The notes under the pieces: model-generated | Databases searched by the model: none | What the model saw: only the letters and a program-made list of their open reading frames with translations | What the model was told of the DNA's origin: nothing | Translations under genes and position numbers: made by a program | Part shown: positions 28,981 to 39,141 of the stretch, one piece after another | Numbering within the stretch: the stretch's first letter is position 1 | How the letters are laid out: each line of letters opens with the position of its first letter | Assembly (NCBI GenBank): GCA_002474345.1 | Contig: DKQD01000045.1 | Location: 1-61,912, forward strand | Source of the DNA: Bacteriovoracaceae bacterium UBA7317 | Lineage (GTDB): Bacteria; Bdellovibrionota; Bacteriovoracia; Bacteriovoracales; Bacteriovoracaceae | Length of the DNA stretch: 61,912 nucleotides | Reading direction: 5' to 3'

Positions 28981-29688
28981 ATGAATGATCTTGTAGATAA
29001 TAATTTTTGGTTTGATTGCTGGCAAAATAATAAACTTGGCTTTAATCAAGAAACTCCAAATGCCACATTAGTTAAGTTTTTTACAACATTTTCTATACCT
29101 GAAAAAAGTCGAGCTTTTGTTCCTTTGTGTGGAAAAAGCATCGACATGATTTGGCTCCTAAATCAAAAAATTGAAGTCTTAGGCGTAGAGTTGAGCCCCT
29201 TGGCCATTCAAGCCTTTTTTGACGAAAATAAGCTCTCCTACAGTAGAACAAACCTCGGCCCTTTTAAATTATGGGAAGCAAATGACCAACCCATTACGAT
29301 CCTTGAAGGTGATATTTTTTTATTAGAACCAGTTTTACTTGAAAAGCTCAAGCCAATAAACAAATGGCCCTTTGACTTTGTTTATGACCGGGCCTCACTT
29401 ATAGCCCTTCCTCCCAAGTCCAGAGAAAAATATTATAACCTCTATAAAAGCTTAATGAGTGATAAATCAAAGGCCCTCATCCTAACAATAGAGTATGAAA
29501 GTAATAGTTTCGAAGGTCCTCCTTTTTCGGTCCCTGAAAAAGAAGTTTTCAACTCTCTTGAAAACGTTTTTAAAATTGAAATTTTAGGATATGAAAAAGT
29601 TAAGCCCCTTTCTACTAGATTTTTAGAAAGTGGTCTTGAAGAAATTGGCCAAAAAGCCTATAAAGTTGAAAAAAGAGATCGAAGCTAA
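28981..29688 (+). CDS. tpm: thiopurine S-methyltransferase family protein
   Basis: ATG 28981 has GGAAG 7 nt upstream; the frame is open from 28894, but that leader is not family-like. The 235-residue protein opens NNFWFDCWQNNKLGF with later RAFVPLCGKSIDMIWL, VLGVELSPLAIQAFF and FDFVYDRASLIALPP, all hallmarks of bacterial TPMT. It uses SAM to methylate thiols or, in some bacteria, selenium or tellurium compounds. Its native role here is unknown. Confidence 0.92.
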   Translation: MNDLVDNNFWFDCWQNNKLGFNQETPNATLVKFFTTFSIPEKSRAFVPLCGKSIDMIWLLNQKIEVLGVELSPLAIQAFFDENKLSYSRTNLGPFKLWEANDQPITILEGDIFLLEPVLLEKLKPINKWPFDFVYDRASLIALPPKSREKYYNLYKSLMSDKSKALILTIEYESNSFEGPPFSVPEKEVFNSLENVFKIEILGYEKVKPLSTRFLESGLEEIGQKAYKVEKRDRS

Positions 29689-29730
29689 AAGGTTTTATTA
29701 ATCACCGGCCCTAAGCCTAAAAAGTAAAGT

Positions 29731-30702
29731 ATGCTCGAATTAAAAAAGAGAAAAACTATTTTTTTAACACGAAAAATACCAGAAATTGCTTTCAGGCTTC
29801 TTCGTGAAGAAGGTCATATTATTGAACTATGGGATGGAACAAGTCCTCCGACACCCGGAGAGTTAATTCAAAAATGCCAAGAAGCAGATGCTCTTCTTTC
29901 AATGCTTAGTGACAGGTTAGATGAAAATTTCTTTAAAAAATGCTCCCACTTAAAAGTTATCGCGAACTATGCGGTCGGAGTTAACAATATCGATTTAAAG
30001 GCGGCTGCCAGATATAATATTCCCGTTGGAAATACCCCAGATGTCCTTACGGAAGCTACAAGTGACCTTGCTTTAGGGCTCATTTTAACTTTGGCAAGAA
30101 ACATTTTTCCGGCCATTCAAAATGCAAAACAAGGTGAGTGGAAAAAGTGGGAACCTCTAGGTTTTTTAGGTATGGAACTCAAAGGAAAAACCCTTGGAAT
30201 AATAGGCTTGGGAAGAATTGGACAATCACTTGCAAAAAAGGCCCAAAATGGTTTTGGTATGAATATTATTTATACATCAAGAACAAAGACCAAAACAATA
30301 AACCCCTCTTATAAAAGACACACTTTACAAGAACTTCTAAAGTCATCTGATATTGTTTCCATCCATACAGACTTAAACCCAAGTACAGAAAACCTCATTG
30401 GGCACAAAGAATTTGAAATTATGAAAAGCCATGCTTACATAATAAATACCGCCCGTGGAGAAATTATCAACCAAAAGGCCCTCGTAGGAGCACTCAAAAT
30501 GGGACTTATTGGAGGAGCAGGGTTAGATGTTACAACTCCTGAACCACTTTCTCCAAACGACCCGCTCTTTCAAACTCCCAACACAATAATCACACCGCAT
30601 ATTGGCTCAGCTACAGTAGAGGCAAGGGACTTAATGGCCACACTTGCGACCAAAAATATTATTGCAGGTCTTAAAGGAGAGCCTCTCCCTAACAGACTCT
30701 AA
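29731..30702 (+). CDS. D-2-hydroxyacid dehydrogenase (glyoxylate/hydroxypyruvate reductase-like)
   Basis: A 323-residue NAD(P)-dependent enzyme. Substrate-loop NYAVGVNNIDL, the nucleotide site LGIIGLGRIGQSLA, the arginine in NTARGEIINQ, the glutamate in TPEP and the histidine in ITPHIGSAT form the full catalytic set. TSRTKT after beta-2 lacks the Asp of NAD-specific enzymes, which favours NADP. Closest in motif to GRHPR-type glyoxylate reductases. It follows tpm by 42 nt and is convergent with the HD-GYP-like gene. Confidence 0.9.
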   Translation: MLELKKRKTIFLTRKIPEIAFRLLREEGHIIELWDGTSPPTPGELIQKCQEADALLSMLSDRLDENFFKKCSHLKVIANYAVGVNNIDLKAAARYNIPVGNTPDVLTEATSDLALGLILTLARNIFPAIQNAKQGEWKKWEPLGFLGMELKGKTLGIIGLGRIGQSLAKKAQNGFGMNIIYTSRTKTKTINPSYKRHTLQELLKSSDIVSIHTDLNPSTENLIGHKEFEIMKSHAYIINTARGEIINQKALVGALKMGLIGGAGLDVTTPEPLSPNDPLFQTPNTIITPHIGSATVEARDLMATLATKNIIAGLKGEPLPNRL

Positions 30703-30715
30703 TTAAGAAAACTTA

Positions 30716-32077
30716 TTATCTTTTTGAACGAAATACTTCTAAAAAGGCTTTATAAGGCTTGGCATAATTTCCTGAAGAAAACATCTCTCGAAAGTCCTGA
30801 TCTATTTTTTTCATATTCGCTAAATTTAGGCCACCAGTTATAATCCTATGAGCATACTCATGACAAATTATATAAAGGTTCGATAAAGGGTTAATTTCAT
30901 TATCCTTAAGCCCCCAAGGAAAACCTTTACCATGAGGCCGCTCATGATGCTGCATAACAATATCTTTAATGTCTTGATCCATTCCTTCCAAATGATCTAA
31001 AATTTCAACCGCCTTTGATGGGTGCTCAACGACTTTGGTTTTATCGGCTTCATTTAAGTTTTTAAACTCCTCGGAGTCTAAGTGGCAAATCTTTGCCAGC
31101 TCTTCGTCGTTTAGGGCAACATCTTGAATAATTGAAGCCAAGGCAAACTTGGTAAAGTTTTTTGGGTTTCCCCAAGGAAGTTCACTTAAACAAGAAATCG
31201 CAAGGTAGGAAGTTAATGTGCTAAGTTCAGAAATATAGTTTTCATTTTTTAAAAACTCTTTTAAGAAGGCCGGAAGGTTCGCTTGCTCCTGAATTGTTTT
31301 TTTTGCGATCTCAACTGTTTCATCAGCAATTTCCAAAACCTCTTCACTCACGCCAAGGCTTTTCAAGGCAGTATGGACATTTTCTATTGATGTAAACTGT
31401 TCTGTTAAACTTCCCTCAACCCCTTTTTTTGTGGATGACCTTTCAGATAGACTGTCAACAATTGACCGATAACACTCTTTAAAGTCAACTTTTTTTACAT
31501 AGAAAAAGCGTACTCCCTTTTTTGTAATATGCTCCAAAACTTCTTCAGGCACATCATCTCCTCGATTCACTATTTTAATAAATTTTTCAGCTCCTATTTT
31601 TATATAAGTATCAACGAGAGCATGCTTGGATTTAAAAAAGTAGTCCATACTCATCTTGGAGTACTTAAGATCAACTTTTGGAATTGCGTCTCCACACATC
31701 CCCTCTATCATTTCTACAAACTGATTTTTTATCAAATCTCTATGACAAAAGCTGTGCTTAAATTCCTTTAAAAGGGTTTCTATTTCACGCTTTTCTTCAT
31801 CTCCAAAAAGAAGGCTATCCTCTAAAATAATAAAAGAGCGGTTGTACCCTTTTGCTCCTAAACTTTTAAAATCCGACTGAAAGTTCAAAATAAAAGTATA
31901 GTCACAAACAAAAAGAGCTTCTTTTAGATCAATATTTTCAGAATCATCAATTGAATTTGGCGACTCATAATGAAGGACATTTGTCTCAAACTCAGATTCC
32001 ACATAAAGAGAAACGATCTTATATAGCTCCTTACCTTTGTCTAAAACGATCACTTTAACTGATGGATCTCCACTCAT
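30716..32077 (-). CDS. degenerate HD-GYP-like protein with N-terminal pseudo-receiver
   Basis: ATG 32077 is chosen because GAGGAG lies 7 nt upstream; a GTG at 32092 overlaps that site. The 453-residue protein starts with a region laid out like a receiver domain but with no clear phospho-acceptor. The C-terminal third matches HD-GYP phosphodiesterases in VEHPSKAVEIL, then MQHHERPHGKGFPWGL and NPLSNLYIICHEYAHRI. The HD dyad itself appears as IIQDVAL, so the metal-binding His is Gln, and GYP is GFP. Catalysis of c-di-GMP is therefore doubtful; a binding or scaffold role is possible. It follows the serine protease gene by 30 nt. Confidence 0.72.
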   Translation of the reverse strand: MSGDPSVKVIVLDKGKELYKIVSLYVESEFETNVLHYESPNSIDDSENIDLKEALFVCDYTFILNFQSDFKSLGAKGYNRSFIILEDSLLFGDEEKREIETLLKEFKHSFCHRDLIKNQFVEMIEGMCGDAIPKVDLKYSKMSMDYFFKSKHALVDTYIKIGAEKFIKIVNRGDDVPEEVLEHITKKGVRFFYVKKVDFKECYRSIVDSLSERSSTKKGVEGSLTEQFTSIENVHTALKSLGVSEEVLEIADETVEIAKKTIQEQANLPAFLKEFLKNENYISELSTLTSYLAISCLSELPWGNPKNFTKFALASIIQDVALNDEELAKICHLDSEEFKNLNEADKTKVVEHPSKAVEILDHLEGMDQDIKDIVMQHHERPHGKGFPWGLKDNEINPLSNLYIICHEYAHRIITGGLNLANMKKIDQDFREMFSSGNYAKPYKAFLEVFRSKR

Positions 32078-32107
32078 CCTAAAACTCCTCACCTTAAGAT
32101 TATGGCC

Positions 32108-33016
32108 TTAGCTTTTCCCTATCAATTCCCCTAATTCCTTAAGGGTCATTATCTTTGTGACACTTTCACCTTGACACCCTTTTTCAGAGCATCGTTTAAT
32201 TCTAAAACAATCCTCTTTTGAATCCCAAAAGAAGTCATCTTCTCCACCAACAAGAATTCCTTCAACAAGATGATCCTTTTCATTAAAAACAGGGCCTCCT
32301 GAATTACCCTCAAAGCTGTCAAGATTAGATGAAAAATAAGGCCCTTCCGAATTCTTTCTAACCCAAGCTCCACCCGCTATTTTCAAAGGGAGACCTAACG
32401 GAAAACCTGCTACATAAAGCCTTTCTCCCTTCTTTACACTACCTTTTTTCCTTAGTTTAAGAGGCTTTCTTCCTTGAACTGATCTATTTAAACGCAAAAT
32501 TGCATAATCAGGTTCATCGTCGTTTTCACCAGGGAAATAAGAGATGACTTCACTACATTCAAAAATATTATCCTGGGGTATCAAATTATAATCCTTATCC
32601 TTTTTGCTTAAATCATAACCAAAAACCCATCTTGTTTTTTCACAAGTTTTTAGTGACTTTACGCAATGACCGGCTGTGATAAGTACGTTATGATGGACAA
32701 GGAAACCAGAACATTGAGCTGCCGCTTGCTGAGAGGTGTATTTCTCATCATGACAAAAACCCTCTTCGACTAAAGTTGTGGACTTTAGCCTCCAAAAGCC
32801 TGGGACATCATCTGATTTTTTGAAATGTTCAAGAGGTATTAATGCCGCAACAGCTTGAGCATTATCAATCCATTTACTATCTGTAATTTCGTATAAGTCC
32901 TTTCTGTTATCCTTGCCATAAATAACCTTTTCATTAGATAACAAAGAATTTGGTGAAATACATAGAAACAAAAAGACGGCAATTTTACACAGGTATCGTT
33001 CATCCCTAAACAACAT
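32108..33016 (-). CDS. exported trypsin-like serine protease
   Basis: ATG 33016 has AAAGGAC close upstream and gives a signal peptide ending near SLLSN; the frame runs further to 33085. The 302-residue product has the chymotrypsin-fold triad: H117 in TAGHCVKS, an Asp in PDYAILRL, and S239 in GNSGGPVF. Several cysteines suggest disulphides in the periplasm or outside the cell. There is no PDZ domain. It is followed by the HD-GYP-like gene, 30 nt downstream. Confidence 0.88.
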   Translation of the reverse strand: MLFRDERYLCKIAVFLFLCISPNSLLSNEKVIYGKDNRKDLYEITDSKWIDNAQAVAALIPLEHFKKSDDVPGFWRLKSTTLVEEGFCHDEKYTSQQAAAQCSGFLVHHNVLITAGHCVKSLKTCEKTRWVFGYDLSKKDKDYNLIPQDNIFECSEVISYFPGENDDEPDYAILRLNRSVQGRKPLKLRKKGSVKKGERLYVAGFPLGLPLKIAGGAWVRKNSEGPYFSSNLDSFEGNSGGPVFNEKDHLVEGILVGGEDDFFWDSKEDCFRIKRCSEKGCQGESVTKIMTLKELGELIGKS

Positions 33017-33113
33017 ACTAAGTCCTTTAGATAAATTGTAATGGGCAGTTACAATTATTTCCAGTGAACTAAGGACTTGCCCCATAGAAAAATAAAAAAA
33101 TTATTTTATTTGT

Positions 33114-34412
33114 CTAAAAAGCTCTATTTCCACAAAGAAAAACAGATTCAACACTTCCTGGGAAGGTTATTCCTTCAAAAGGAGACCACTTTGCTTTTGT
33201 TTTTAAATTTTCCCTTTTAACTTCATAAGGCTTTTTAAGGTTGAGAACTGTAAAAGAAGCTACATAGCCTGGCTCTATTTTACCAAAACCCTTTCCATAG
33301 CGGTTAAAAGAGCTTTCGCTTGCTTTTAAGGAATCTAAAAATGTATTTACAAATCTTCCTGGCCTCTCTGTACAAGCCAGAGAAACGAGCTCTGGCTTCA
33401 TTTTTTTCTCTATAAGAAGCCAAGTTACAAAAGCACCATATGTATCCAACCCAGGGAGACCACTTGTTCCCTGATCTTTCTCATGATGACAATGGGGGGC
33501 ATGATCTGTGGCCAGGTAATCTATATCACCTCGAAGAAAAGCTTCCAGCATTCCCTCTTTGTCTTTTTTTGACCTTATAGGTGGGTTCATTTGCATCCAT
33601 TGCCTCTGTTCGGCAGATGAAAGGTAGGGGTTTCCGAAAAACTCTTCCTGAGAAAAATAAAGATGCTGAGGCGTAACCTCACACTCAACAGACAACCCTT
33701 TTCTTTTGGCCTCCAAAATTAAAGGGAGGCCATCTTTAGAACTATAATGACAAAGTTTACCTTTGAGCTTGTATTTTTCAATTAATCTTAAAGCTGTTGA
33801 CGTAGCAACAGTCTCCGCTTCAACAGGTCTCCTTAACTCATGACTGGGGAGGTCCTTACAATTTTCAAGAATTTCAGGATCTTCACAATGAAAGCTAACA
33901 TACTGCCCTTGATACCGATCTAAAGAGTTATCTAGTTCCCCTTCATTTTTAAAAAATAACTCACCAACGGATGGTCCCATATAAGCTTTGTAGGGAACCT
34001 TAAATGATAATGGTCTCGTTTCAGGGCCTATCCCTGCATATAGAAACAAGGGAAAATCTGCCTTTAAAGTTAGTGATAACTTTTCTAAATAGCTATTATC
34101 GTCAATAGGAGGTGTAGGGTTATTCGGCATATCACAAGTGTGGGTTACTCCCCCATTTAAAGCGGCCTGAGAAGCGCTACAAAAATCCTCTTTGTATACA
34201 TTTTTTTGTGATACATCTTCACGGGCGTGGATATGGACGTCTCCCATTCCTCCAAAAACCAGGCAATCACTGCTAAAGCTATAGTCAACCTTATCTTTTG
34301 GAACTCCTAAATTACCTACGTCTTTGATCAAACCAGTTTCGTCGTCAAAAAGTATCTGCTTACTTTGAACCCCTTTAGAGTCAACAACACGACCTTCTAG
34401 AAACCTATCCAC
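33114..34412 (-). CDS. pyrC: dihydroorotase
   Basis: A 432-residue amidohydrolase. The zinc site is GDVHIHARED, followed by MPNNPTPP, a candidate carboxylated Lys in YKAYMGPSV, histidines in FHCEDPE and CHYSSKDG, and the catalytic Asp in YLATDHAPH. This set fits dihydroorotase, which closes carbamoyl aspartate to dihydroorotate in pyrimidine synthesis. GTG 34412 has GGGAGG just upstream. It lies 122 nt behind folP on the same strand. Confidence 0.88.
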   Translation of the reverse strand: MDRFLEGRVVDSKGVQSKQILFDDETGLIKDVGNLGVPKDKVDYSFSSDCLVFGGMGDVHIHAREDVSQKNVYKEDFCSASQAALNGGVTHTCDMPNNPTPPIDDNSYLEKLSLTLKADFPLFLYAGIGPETRPLSFKVPYKAYMGPSVGELFFKNEGELDNSLDRYQGQYVSFHCEDPEILENCKDLPSHELRRPVEAETVATSTALRLIEKYKLKGKLCHYSSKDGLPLILEAKRKGLSVECEVTPQHLYFSQEEFFGNPYLSSAEQRQWMQMNPPIRSKKDKEGMLEAFLRGDIDYLATDHAPHCHHEKDQGTSGLPGLDTYGAFVTWLLIEKKMKPELVSLACTERPGRFVNTFLDSLKASESSFNRYGKGFGKIEPGYVASFTVLNLKKPYEVKRENLKTKAKWSPFEGITFPGSVESVFLCGNRAF

Positions 34413-34534
34413 ACTTCCTCCCTAACTTTCATTAAAACCGCTCCTCAAAATTAAAGGACCCCACACCATCCAAAAATGAATGCTTTAAAAAAGTGCTTTT
34501 TTAAAAATCTTTAGATCTCTTCAGGCGGCCTGAC

Positions 34535-35467
34535 TTATTCCTTTCCCATCGAAAGTAGAGAAGAGGCTTGAAGAGCGCCATAGTAAACATGAGGTTCATG
34601 AACTCTAAAGATAAGTGTGTTATCCCATAATTTCTGGAACCATAATGATAAAAGGCCACAATGTAAACTCTCAACAACCGCCCAGTCTTTAGGATCTTTT
34701 CGGTGCCCTTTGACAGAGTCTTGAAGAAAGGACTTTCTTGATATGCCTATAAGCCACCTTACCTCTTTGGAAAAACGACCAACTAAGCCTATGAGCTGGT
34801 TTAATAGGACCTTATTTTGGGCCATTGTTTTAGAAAAGCCAAAACAGGGGTCCAAAATAACTCTATGAGCCAAATCTGATTTGTTAAAAAATTCGAGACC
34901 CTGACAAAAGTATTTATAAAGATGCTCAATAAAGCCATCTTCTGAATCGGGTCCATCATAAAAGTACATCTTATGATTTTGGGTCTCAACCCGCTCAGGG
35001 GCCAAATTATGGCAATAGACATATTCACAGCGAGGAAAAGACTTTAATATATAAAGGGTATCATCATCCAAAGTACCAGAGACATCGTTCCATAGAAGCC
35101 TAAGGCCTTGCCATTTCGTTCTAATGAAGTCTGCAACAAAATAAAAAGTCTCGGGCCTATATGTGTCAATGGAAAGAGTCCCTTCTTCAAAAAAAGCCTT
35201 GTGATTAAAGTCGCCCCCTTTTGACAGCCTCAATAGAGCTGGAAAAAGAATTTCTTCAAACCTTTTACATTCATCTTTGAGGCTGCATGCTTTGTTAAAA
35301 GGCGCAGTAGACTCTGCCCCACAATCCAAGTAGGAAACACGTTGAGACAGCAAACTATTTACCTGGGAAAAACAGGAATCCTCATGATTGTATTGTCCAC
35401 CATCTGAAAAGGAGTTGGGGGTGATATTAAGTACCCCCATAAGAAATTTAGACTGTGACTGGGTCAT
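34535..35467 (-). CDS. folP: dihydropteroate synthase
   Basis: The enzyme joins a pterin pyrophosphate to p-aminobenzoate in folate synthesis. GVLNITPNSFSDGG, LSIDTYRP, NDVSGTLDDD, LDPCFGFSKT, IGISRKSF and RVHEP are the family signatures in order. Loop 2 reads DCGAESTAPF where the family usually has DVGGESTRPG, so the loop Arg is missing. The start is uncertain: M at 35467 gives about 310 residues and overlaps the ftsH stop by 20 nt; starts at 35482 and 35479 are also in frame. ftsH-folP adjacency is common in bacteria and supports the call. Confidence 0.85.
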   Translation of the reverse strand: MTQSQSKFLMGVLNITPNSFSDGGQYNHEDSCFSQVNSLLSQRVSYLDCGAESTAPFNKACSLKDECKRFEEILFPALLRLSKGGDFNHKAFFEEGTLSIDTYRPETFYFVADFIRTKWQGLRLLWNDVSGTLDDDTLYILKSFPRCEYVYCHNLAPERVETQNHKMYFYDGPDSEDGFIEHLYKYFCQGLEFFNKSDLAHRVILDPCFGFSKTMAQNKVLLNQLIGLVGRFSKEVRWLIGISRKSFLQDSVKGHRKDPKDWAVVESLHCGLLSLWFQKLWDNTLIFRVHEPHVYYGALQASSLLSMGKE

Positions 35468-37406
35468 CTGAATGGCCATCACCTTTATCTGAATTGTCTC
35501 CTACCCTACTATCTTCAGACTCAGAAGGCTCTTCGTCTGCTTCTGCGGTTTTAGCAGCTTCACCCTCTGACCCCGGCTCTTTTGGATTAAGGGGCAGACC
35601 GATGTCCTCGCCATCGACAATTTTCTTCACTTGATCGCTGTCTAAAGTCTCCCAAATGATAAGAGCTTCAGCTAATCGATCCAGAGCATCTCTATTCTCT
35701 TTAATTAAATTAACAGCAAGAGTTTCATTTTCATTCAGGATTCTTTTAATTTCACCGTCAATTTCTTGCGCTGTTTTCTCAGAGTACTCCATAACGCTTC
35801 CAGAAGCGATAGCATAGGGGCTACTCCCATTTCTCTTATACTTTACCGGACCTAGAGCTTTCGACATTCCCCAATCGCAAACCATACGATGAGCTAAGTT
35901 TGTTGCCACTTCAATATCTTGAGCGGCACCACTGGAAATCTCATCAAAAACGAGCAGCTCAGCAACACGTCCACCCATCGCCATAGAAATAAAGTTGTTG
36001 GCTGCCTCAACTGTCTGGCTCAGCTTATCCTCATCTGGCAAGGATTGTGTAACACCTAAAGCCCCTCCCCTAGGGATAATCGTCACCTTATGAATAGGGT
36101 CACAATGAGGTAACTTCACAGCGACAAGGGTATGACCGGCTTCATGAAAAGCCGTTCTTCTCTTCTCTTTTTCTGATATGACCATCGACTTCCTCTGAGG
36201 CCCCATCAAAACCTTATCTTTTGCTTCCTCAAAGTCATCATTATCAAGTTCCTTCTTCTCACACCTAGCAGCGGAAAGAGCTGCCTCGTTAACCAGGTTT
36301 GCAAGGTCTGCCCCAGTGAAACCAGGTGTTCCCTTGGCTATGTTCTCTAAATTTACATTGTTATCCAAAGGCGTTTTTTTCGTATGGACTTTTAAAATTC
36401 CTAGTCTACCTCTTACATCAGGTGGTCCCACCATAACCTGCCTGTCAAAACGACCAGGTCTCAAGAGCGCAGGATCAAGAACATCGAGCCTGTTTGTAGC
36501 CGCTATAAGGATGACTCCTTCGTTTGCCTCAAAACCATCCATTTCAACGAGAAGTTGGTTGAGTGTTTGCTCCCTTTCATCGTGGCCACCGCCCATTCCT
36601 GAGCCTCTATGCCTACCAACAGCATCAATTTCATCAACAAAAATAATGCAAGGGGAATTCTTCTTACCCTGCTCAAAAAGGTCCCTTACTCTACTGGCCC
36701 CAACACCTACGAACATTTCAACGAAGTCGGATCCAGATATTGTGAAGAAAGGTACATCTGCTTCACCAGCTACTGCCCTAGCAAGAAGAGTTTTTCCTGT
36801 TCCTGGAGGGCCCACAAGAATGACACCTTTTGGTATCTTGCCACCTAGAGCCGTATACTTTTTTGGGGCTTTTAAAAAATCTACAATTTCTACAAGTTCT
36901 TCCTTTGCCTCTTCAACACCCGATACATCTGAGAATGTTATTTTTTTCTCGTTGGCATTAAGCATTCTCGCCTTAGACTTTCCAAAGCTCATGGCCTTAC
37001 CACCACCAGCTTGAATCTGTCGAAGAAAGAACCAAAAGATAACAATGAGAATAATCATTGGACCCCAGCTAACAAGAAGAGTGGTAAAAAACGGTTGTTT
37101 TTCCTCTTCCTCAAAGTTAGGGGTGATGTTATTCTTCCTAAGCATATTTAGAGTGTAGTCACTCGTATCGCCGGTAGTACGAAACCTTGTTTGATTATCG
37201 TATCCTTCTTTGAATTGACCAATTATTGTATTGGACTTTAACTTGATCGTGACTTCCTTCACATGACCGCTTTCAACTGCTTGAGCAAACTCACGATACT
37301 GAATTTTTTTATAATTCGTTTTACCTTGAGAGATCACTTTTGCTACAACGGCTAGCATAAGGAAGATTACAATCCAAAGCGTAAAATTTTTTTGATGTGG
37401 TTTCAT
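35448..37406 (-). CDS. ftsH: ATP-dependent zinc metalloprotease FtsH
   Basis: A 652-residue membrane AAA+ protease. Two helices flank a small periplasmic domain in the first 130 residues. Walker A is [11 protein letters not shown], Walker [16 protein letters not shown], the second region of homology [19 protein letters not shown], and the zinc site FHEAGHTL with H421, E422 and H425. The C-terminal tail is Glu/Asp-rich. It degrades misassembled membrane proteins and short-lived regulators. folP overlaps its 3' end; tilS lies upstream after a 448-nt gap. Confidence 0.97.
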   Translation of the reverse strand: MKPHQKNFTLWIVIFLMLAVVAKVISQGKTNYKKIQYREFAQAVESGHVKEVTIKLKSNTIIGQFKEGYDNQTRFRTTGDTSDYTLNMLRKNNITPNFEEEEKQPFFTTLLVSWGPMIILIVIFWFFLRQIQAGGGKAMSFGKSKARMLNANEKKITFSDVSGVEEAKEELVEIVDFLKAPKKYTALGGKIPKGVILVGPPGTGKTLLARAVAGEADVPFFTISGSDFVEMFVGVGASRVRDLFEQGKKNSPCIIFVDEIDAVGRHRGSGMGGGHDEREQTLNQLLVEMDGFEANEGVILIAATNRLDVLDPALLRPGRFDRQVMVGPPDVRGRLGILKVHTKKTPLDNNVNLENIAKGTPGFTGADLANLVNEAALSAARCEKKELDNDDFEEAKDKVLMGPQRKSMVISEKEKRRTAFHEAGHTLVAVKLPHCDPIHKVTIIPRGGALGVTQSLPDEDKLSQTVEAANNFISMAMGGRVAELLVFDEISSGAAQDIEVATNLAHRMVCDWGMSKALGPVKYKRNGSSPYAIASGSVMEYSEKTAQEIDGEIKRILNENETLAVNLIKENRDALDRLAEALIIWETLDSDQVKKIVDGEDIGLPLNPKEPGSEGEAAKTAEADEEPSESEDSRVGDNSDKGDGHSDDPVTV

Positions 37407-37854
37407 TCACTTTCCCAGAAGTTTTCAGTTAATTCAACTCAATCGCTATCGCGAAAATCGCCTTCTATCTCTTATTTTATATAAACCTATCTATGAACTG
37501 TCATTAAAGCTTTTATCTTCTTAAAAATGTCTAGGCACCTTTTACCCTTTAAATTATGTCTTTTCACAGCTTTAAAAGACTTTTTAAGTCCACTACTTCT
37601 ATTTTAGAAGGTGTCTCCCAAAGAGGCAAGGGTAGTAATTCACAGAGTTTAAATAATTTCAATTATTTACCTTTTATAACCCTACCTTTCTTTTGAGAAG
37701 TAAAAAAAAGCCATTTTTGACCTATTCCTAGTATCCGTCTCCTCGGTATTTATCTAGAAAAAGTAAGTATTTGCTTAAATTCGGCAAAATATGGTGTTTT
37801 TCCACCAAAATTAAAACGTGTTCGGTTACAAAATGGTCGAAAGCCCAATCATAG
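37407..37854. other. 448-nt region between tilS and ftsH
   Basis: Likely holds the ftsH promoter. TGGTG (37792-37796) and CACCA (37803-37807) form a short hairpin followed by TATTTT on the minus strand, a weak terminator candidate for tilS. Two short frames on the minus strand are open: 37564-37662, and 37487-37567 which overlaps its stop. No other structure stands out. Confidence 0.4.
37564..37662 (-). CDS. possible 32-residue leader peptide upstream of ftsH
   Basis: TTG 37662 has AAAAGG 7 nt upstream. The encoded peptide is leucine-rich, beginning LKLFKLCELLPLPLW, and ends in KSLLKL. Its TGA overlaps a GTG that opens a second, basic frame of 26 residues (37487-37567), a coupling arrangement. 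Both are too short to judge by composition, so this is only a candidate. Confidence 0.2.
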   Translation of the reverse strand: MKLFKLCELLPLPLWETPSKIEVVDLKSLLKL

Positions 37855-39141
37855 TCAAGGATTTTTGAATAATACATCTTTAGCATAACATACCAAAAGA
37901 ATATTTTTTTCCATCATTTTTTCTTGAGATTTTGACCAAAGGCAATGATATTTTTCAAATTTAACCACCCGGTAACCCTTCTTAGAAGGCACCCTTTCAC
38001 CAAGCGGAACCCCTTTAAAAAAAAGAAGTCCTTTAAAGTCAAAATCACTTTCACGAACACCACTCTCAAGACCTTCAATAATGCGCCCAGAGTCATCGAG
38101 CTCAACCCAACAATTCTGAGCCTTTTCAGAAAGTAGATACAAAAAGCCAGGAAACACGTAAGCTTTGACATTACCTGAGTATAAAAGGGGTCCCCTTTTG
38201 CCCCTTTCATGAGCTTCACAAGTTTTTTGCACCTGCAAGGACAGAACACCTCTTTCTTTTCCTGACAATAATTTGATTTCAGACTTAATTTGGTCTTCAA
38301 ATGGATATAAGTGCTTATGCCCTTCTGGCAAAGCTAAAAAGACTCCTCCATTTTTGTCTACAAACCTCAAGAGGGCCCCTTGCCCCTGATTTCTATGCAC
38401 ACCTAAACCCCTTGCAAGACTATTGGACCTGTAAGAGTAATGCTTAAGATATTGGGGCCACCTTACACGCAATGAAGGAATGATCGTATGCCTTATAAAG
38501 TTCCTTTCAAACCTCTCATCTTTATTGGAGGGATCACTTCTGTAAGGAATTTTAGATCGTTTTGCAAAAGAAGAGATTTGGGCCCGGGTTAAACACATTA
38601 GAGGCTTCACTCTTTTCCCCGCAACTAGGGGCATTCCCAATGAGGAAACTGCCTCAGAGGACCTCATTTGCTGAAGTAAACTCCATTCAAATGAATCATC
38701 TATATGATGGGCAGTATAAAGAAAGTCCCCTTTTTCCAAGAAAGAATCAAAAGCCAAGAACCTTTCTTCTCTAGCACTATGTTCGAAGTTAGAAAGGTTA
38801 CTAAGAGCTTTTTCTGGACGCAGGACATGACATTCAAGCCCTAGAGAGTCACAAACTTTTTTAACCAGGCTTTCTTCAGCTTTGTTTCCCTCTCTAGTCC
38901 CATGGTTAAAGTGAAGAACCTCAATTTTTTCTAGACACCCTTTGGTCAACTCAGCAATGCTCGCAATGATAAACAAAAATGCCATCGAGTCCATGCCTCC
39001 CGAAACAGCAACAAAAGCCTTTTTTGAGGGAGGAAATAGACAATGCCTCAACATAAAGCTCTTAACAAAAGATACAAACGACTTAGATTCTTGTAGGATC
39101 ACTGGCACTCTGGGGGTAATTTTTTGAATTGGATGATTCAT
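37855..39141 (-). CDS. tilS: tRNA(Ile)-lysidine synthase
   Basis: A 428-residue PP-loop ATPase. The loop is FVAVSGGMDSMAFLF near residue 45. HFNHGTREGNKAEE, YTAHHIDDSFEW and PYRSDPSNKDERFERNFIRH follow in the order seen in TilS. It attaches lysine to C34 of the AUA-reading tRNA(Ile). Neighbouring ftsH is a common partner. No good ribosome site precedes the ATG. The C-terminal half is poorly conserved, as usual. Confidence 0.93.
   Translation of the reverse strand: MNHPIQKITPRVPVILQESKSFVSFVKSFMLRHCLFPPSKKAFVAVSGGMDSMAFLFIIASIAELTKGCLEKIEVLHFNHGTREGNKAEESLVKKVCDSLGLECHVLRPEKALSNLSNFEHSAREERFLAFDSFLEKGDFLYTAHHIDDSFEWSLLQQMRSSEAVSSLGMPLVAGKRVKPLMCLTRAQISSFAKRSKIPYRSDPSNKDERFERNFIRHTIIPSLRVRWPQYLKHYSYRSNSLARGLGVHRNQGQGALLRFVDKNGGVFLALPEGHKHLYPFEDQIKSEIKLLSGKERGVLSLQVQKTCEAHERGKRGPLLYSGNVKAYVFPGFLYLLSEKAQNCWVELDDSGRIIEGLESGVRESDFDFKGLLFFKGVPLGERVPSKKGYRVVKFEKYHCLWSKSQEKMMEKNILLVCYAKDVLFKNP

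Noticed and set aside
36316..37014. 232-codon open frame on the plus strand
   Set aside because: It is antisense to the strongly conserved ftsH ATPase region; its composition follows the ftsH codons and it has no ribosome site.
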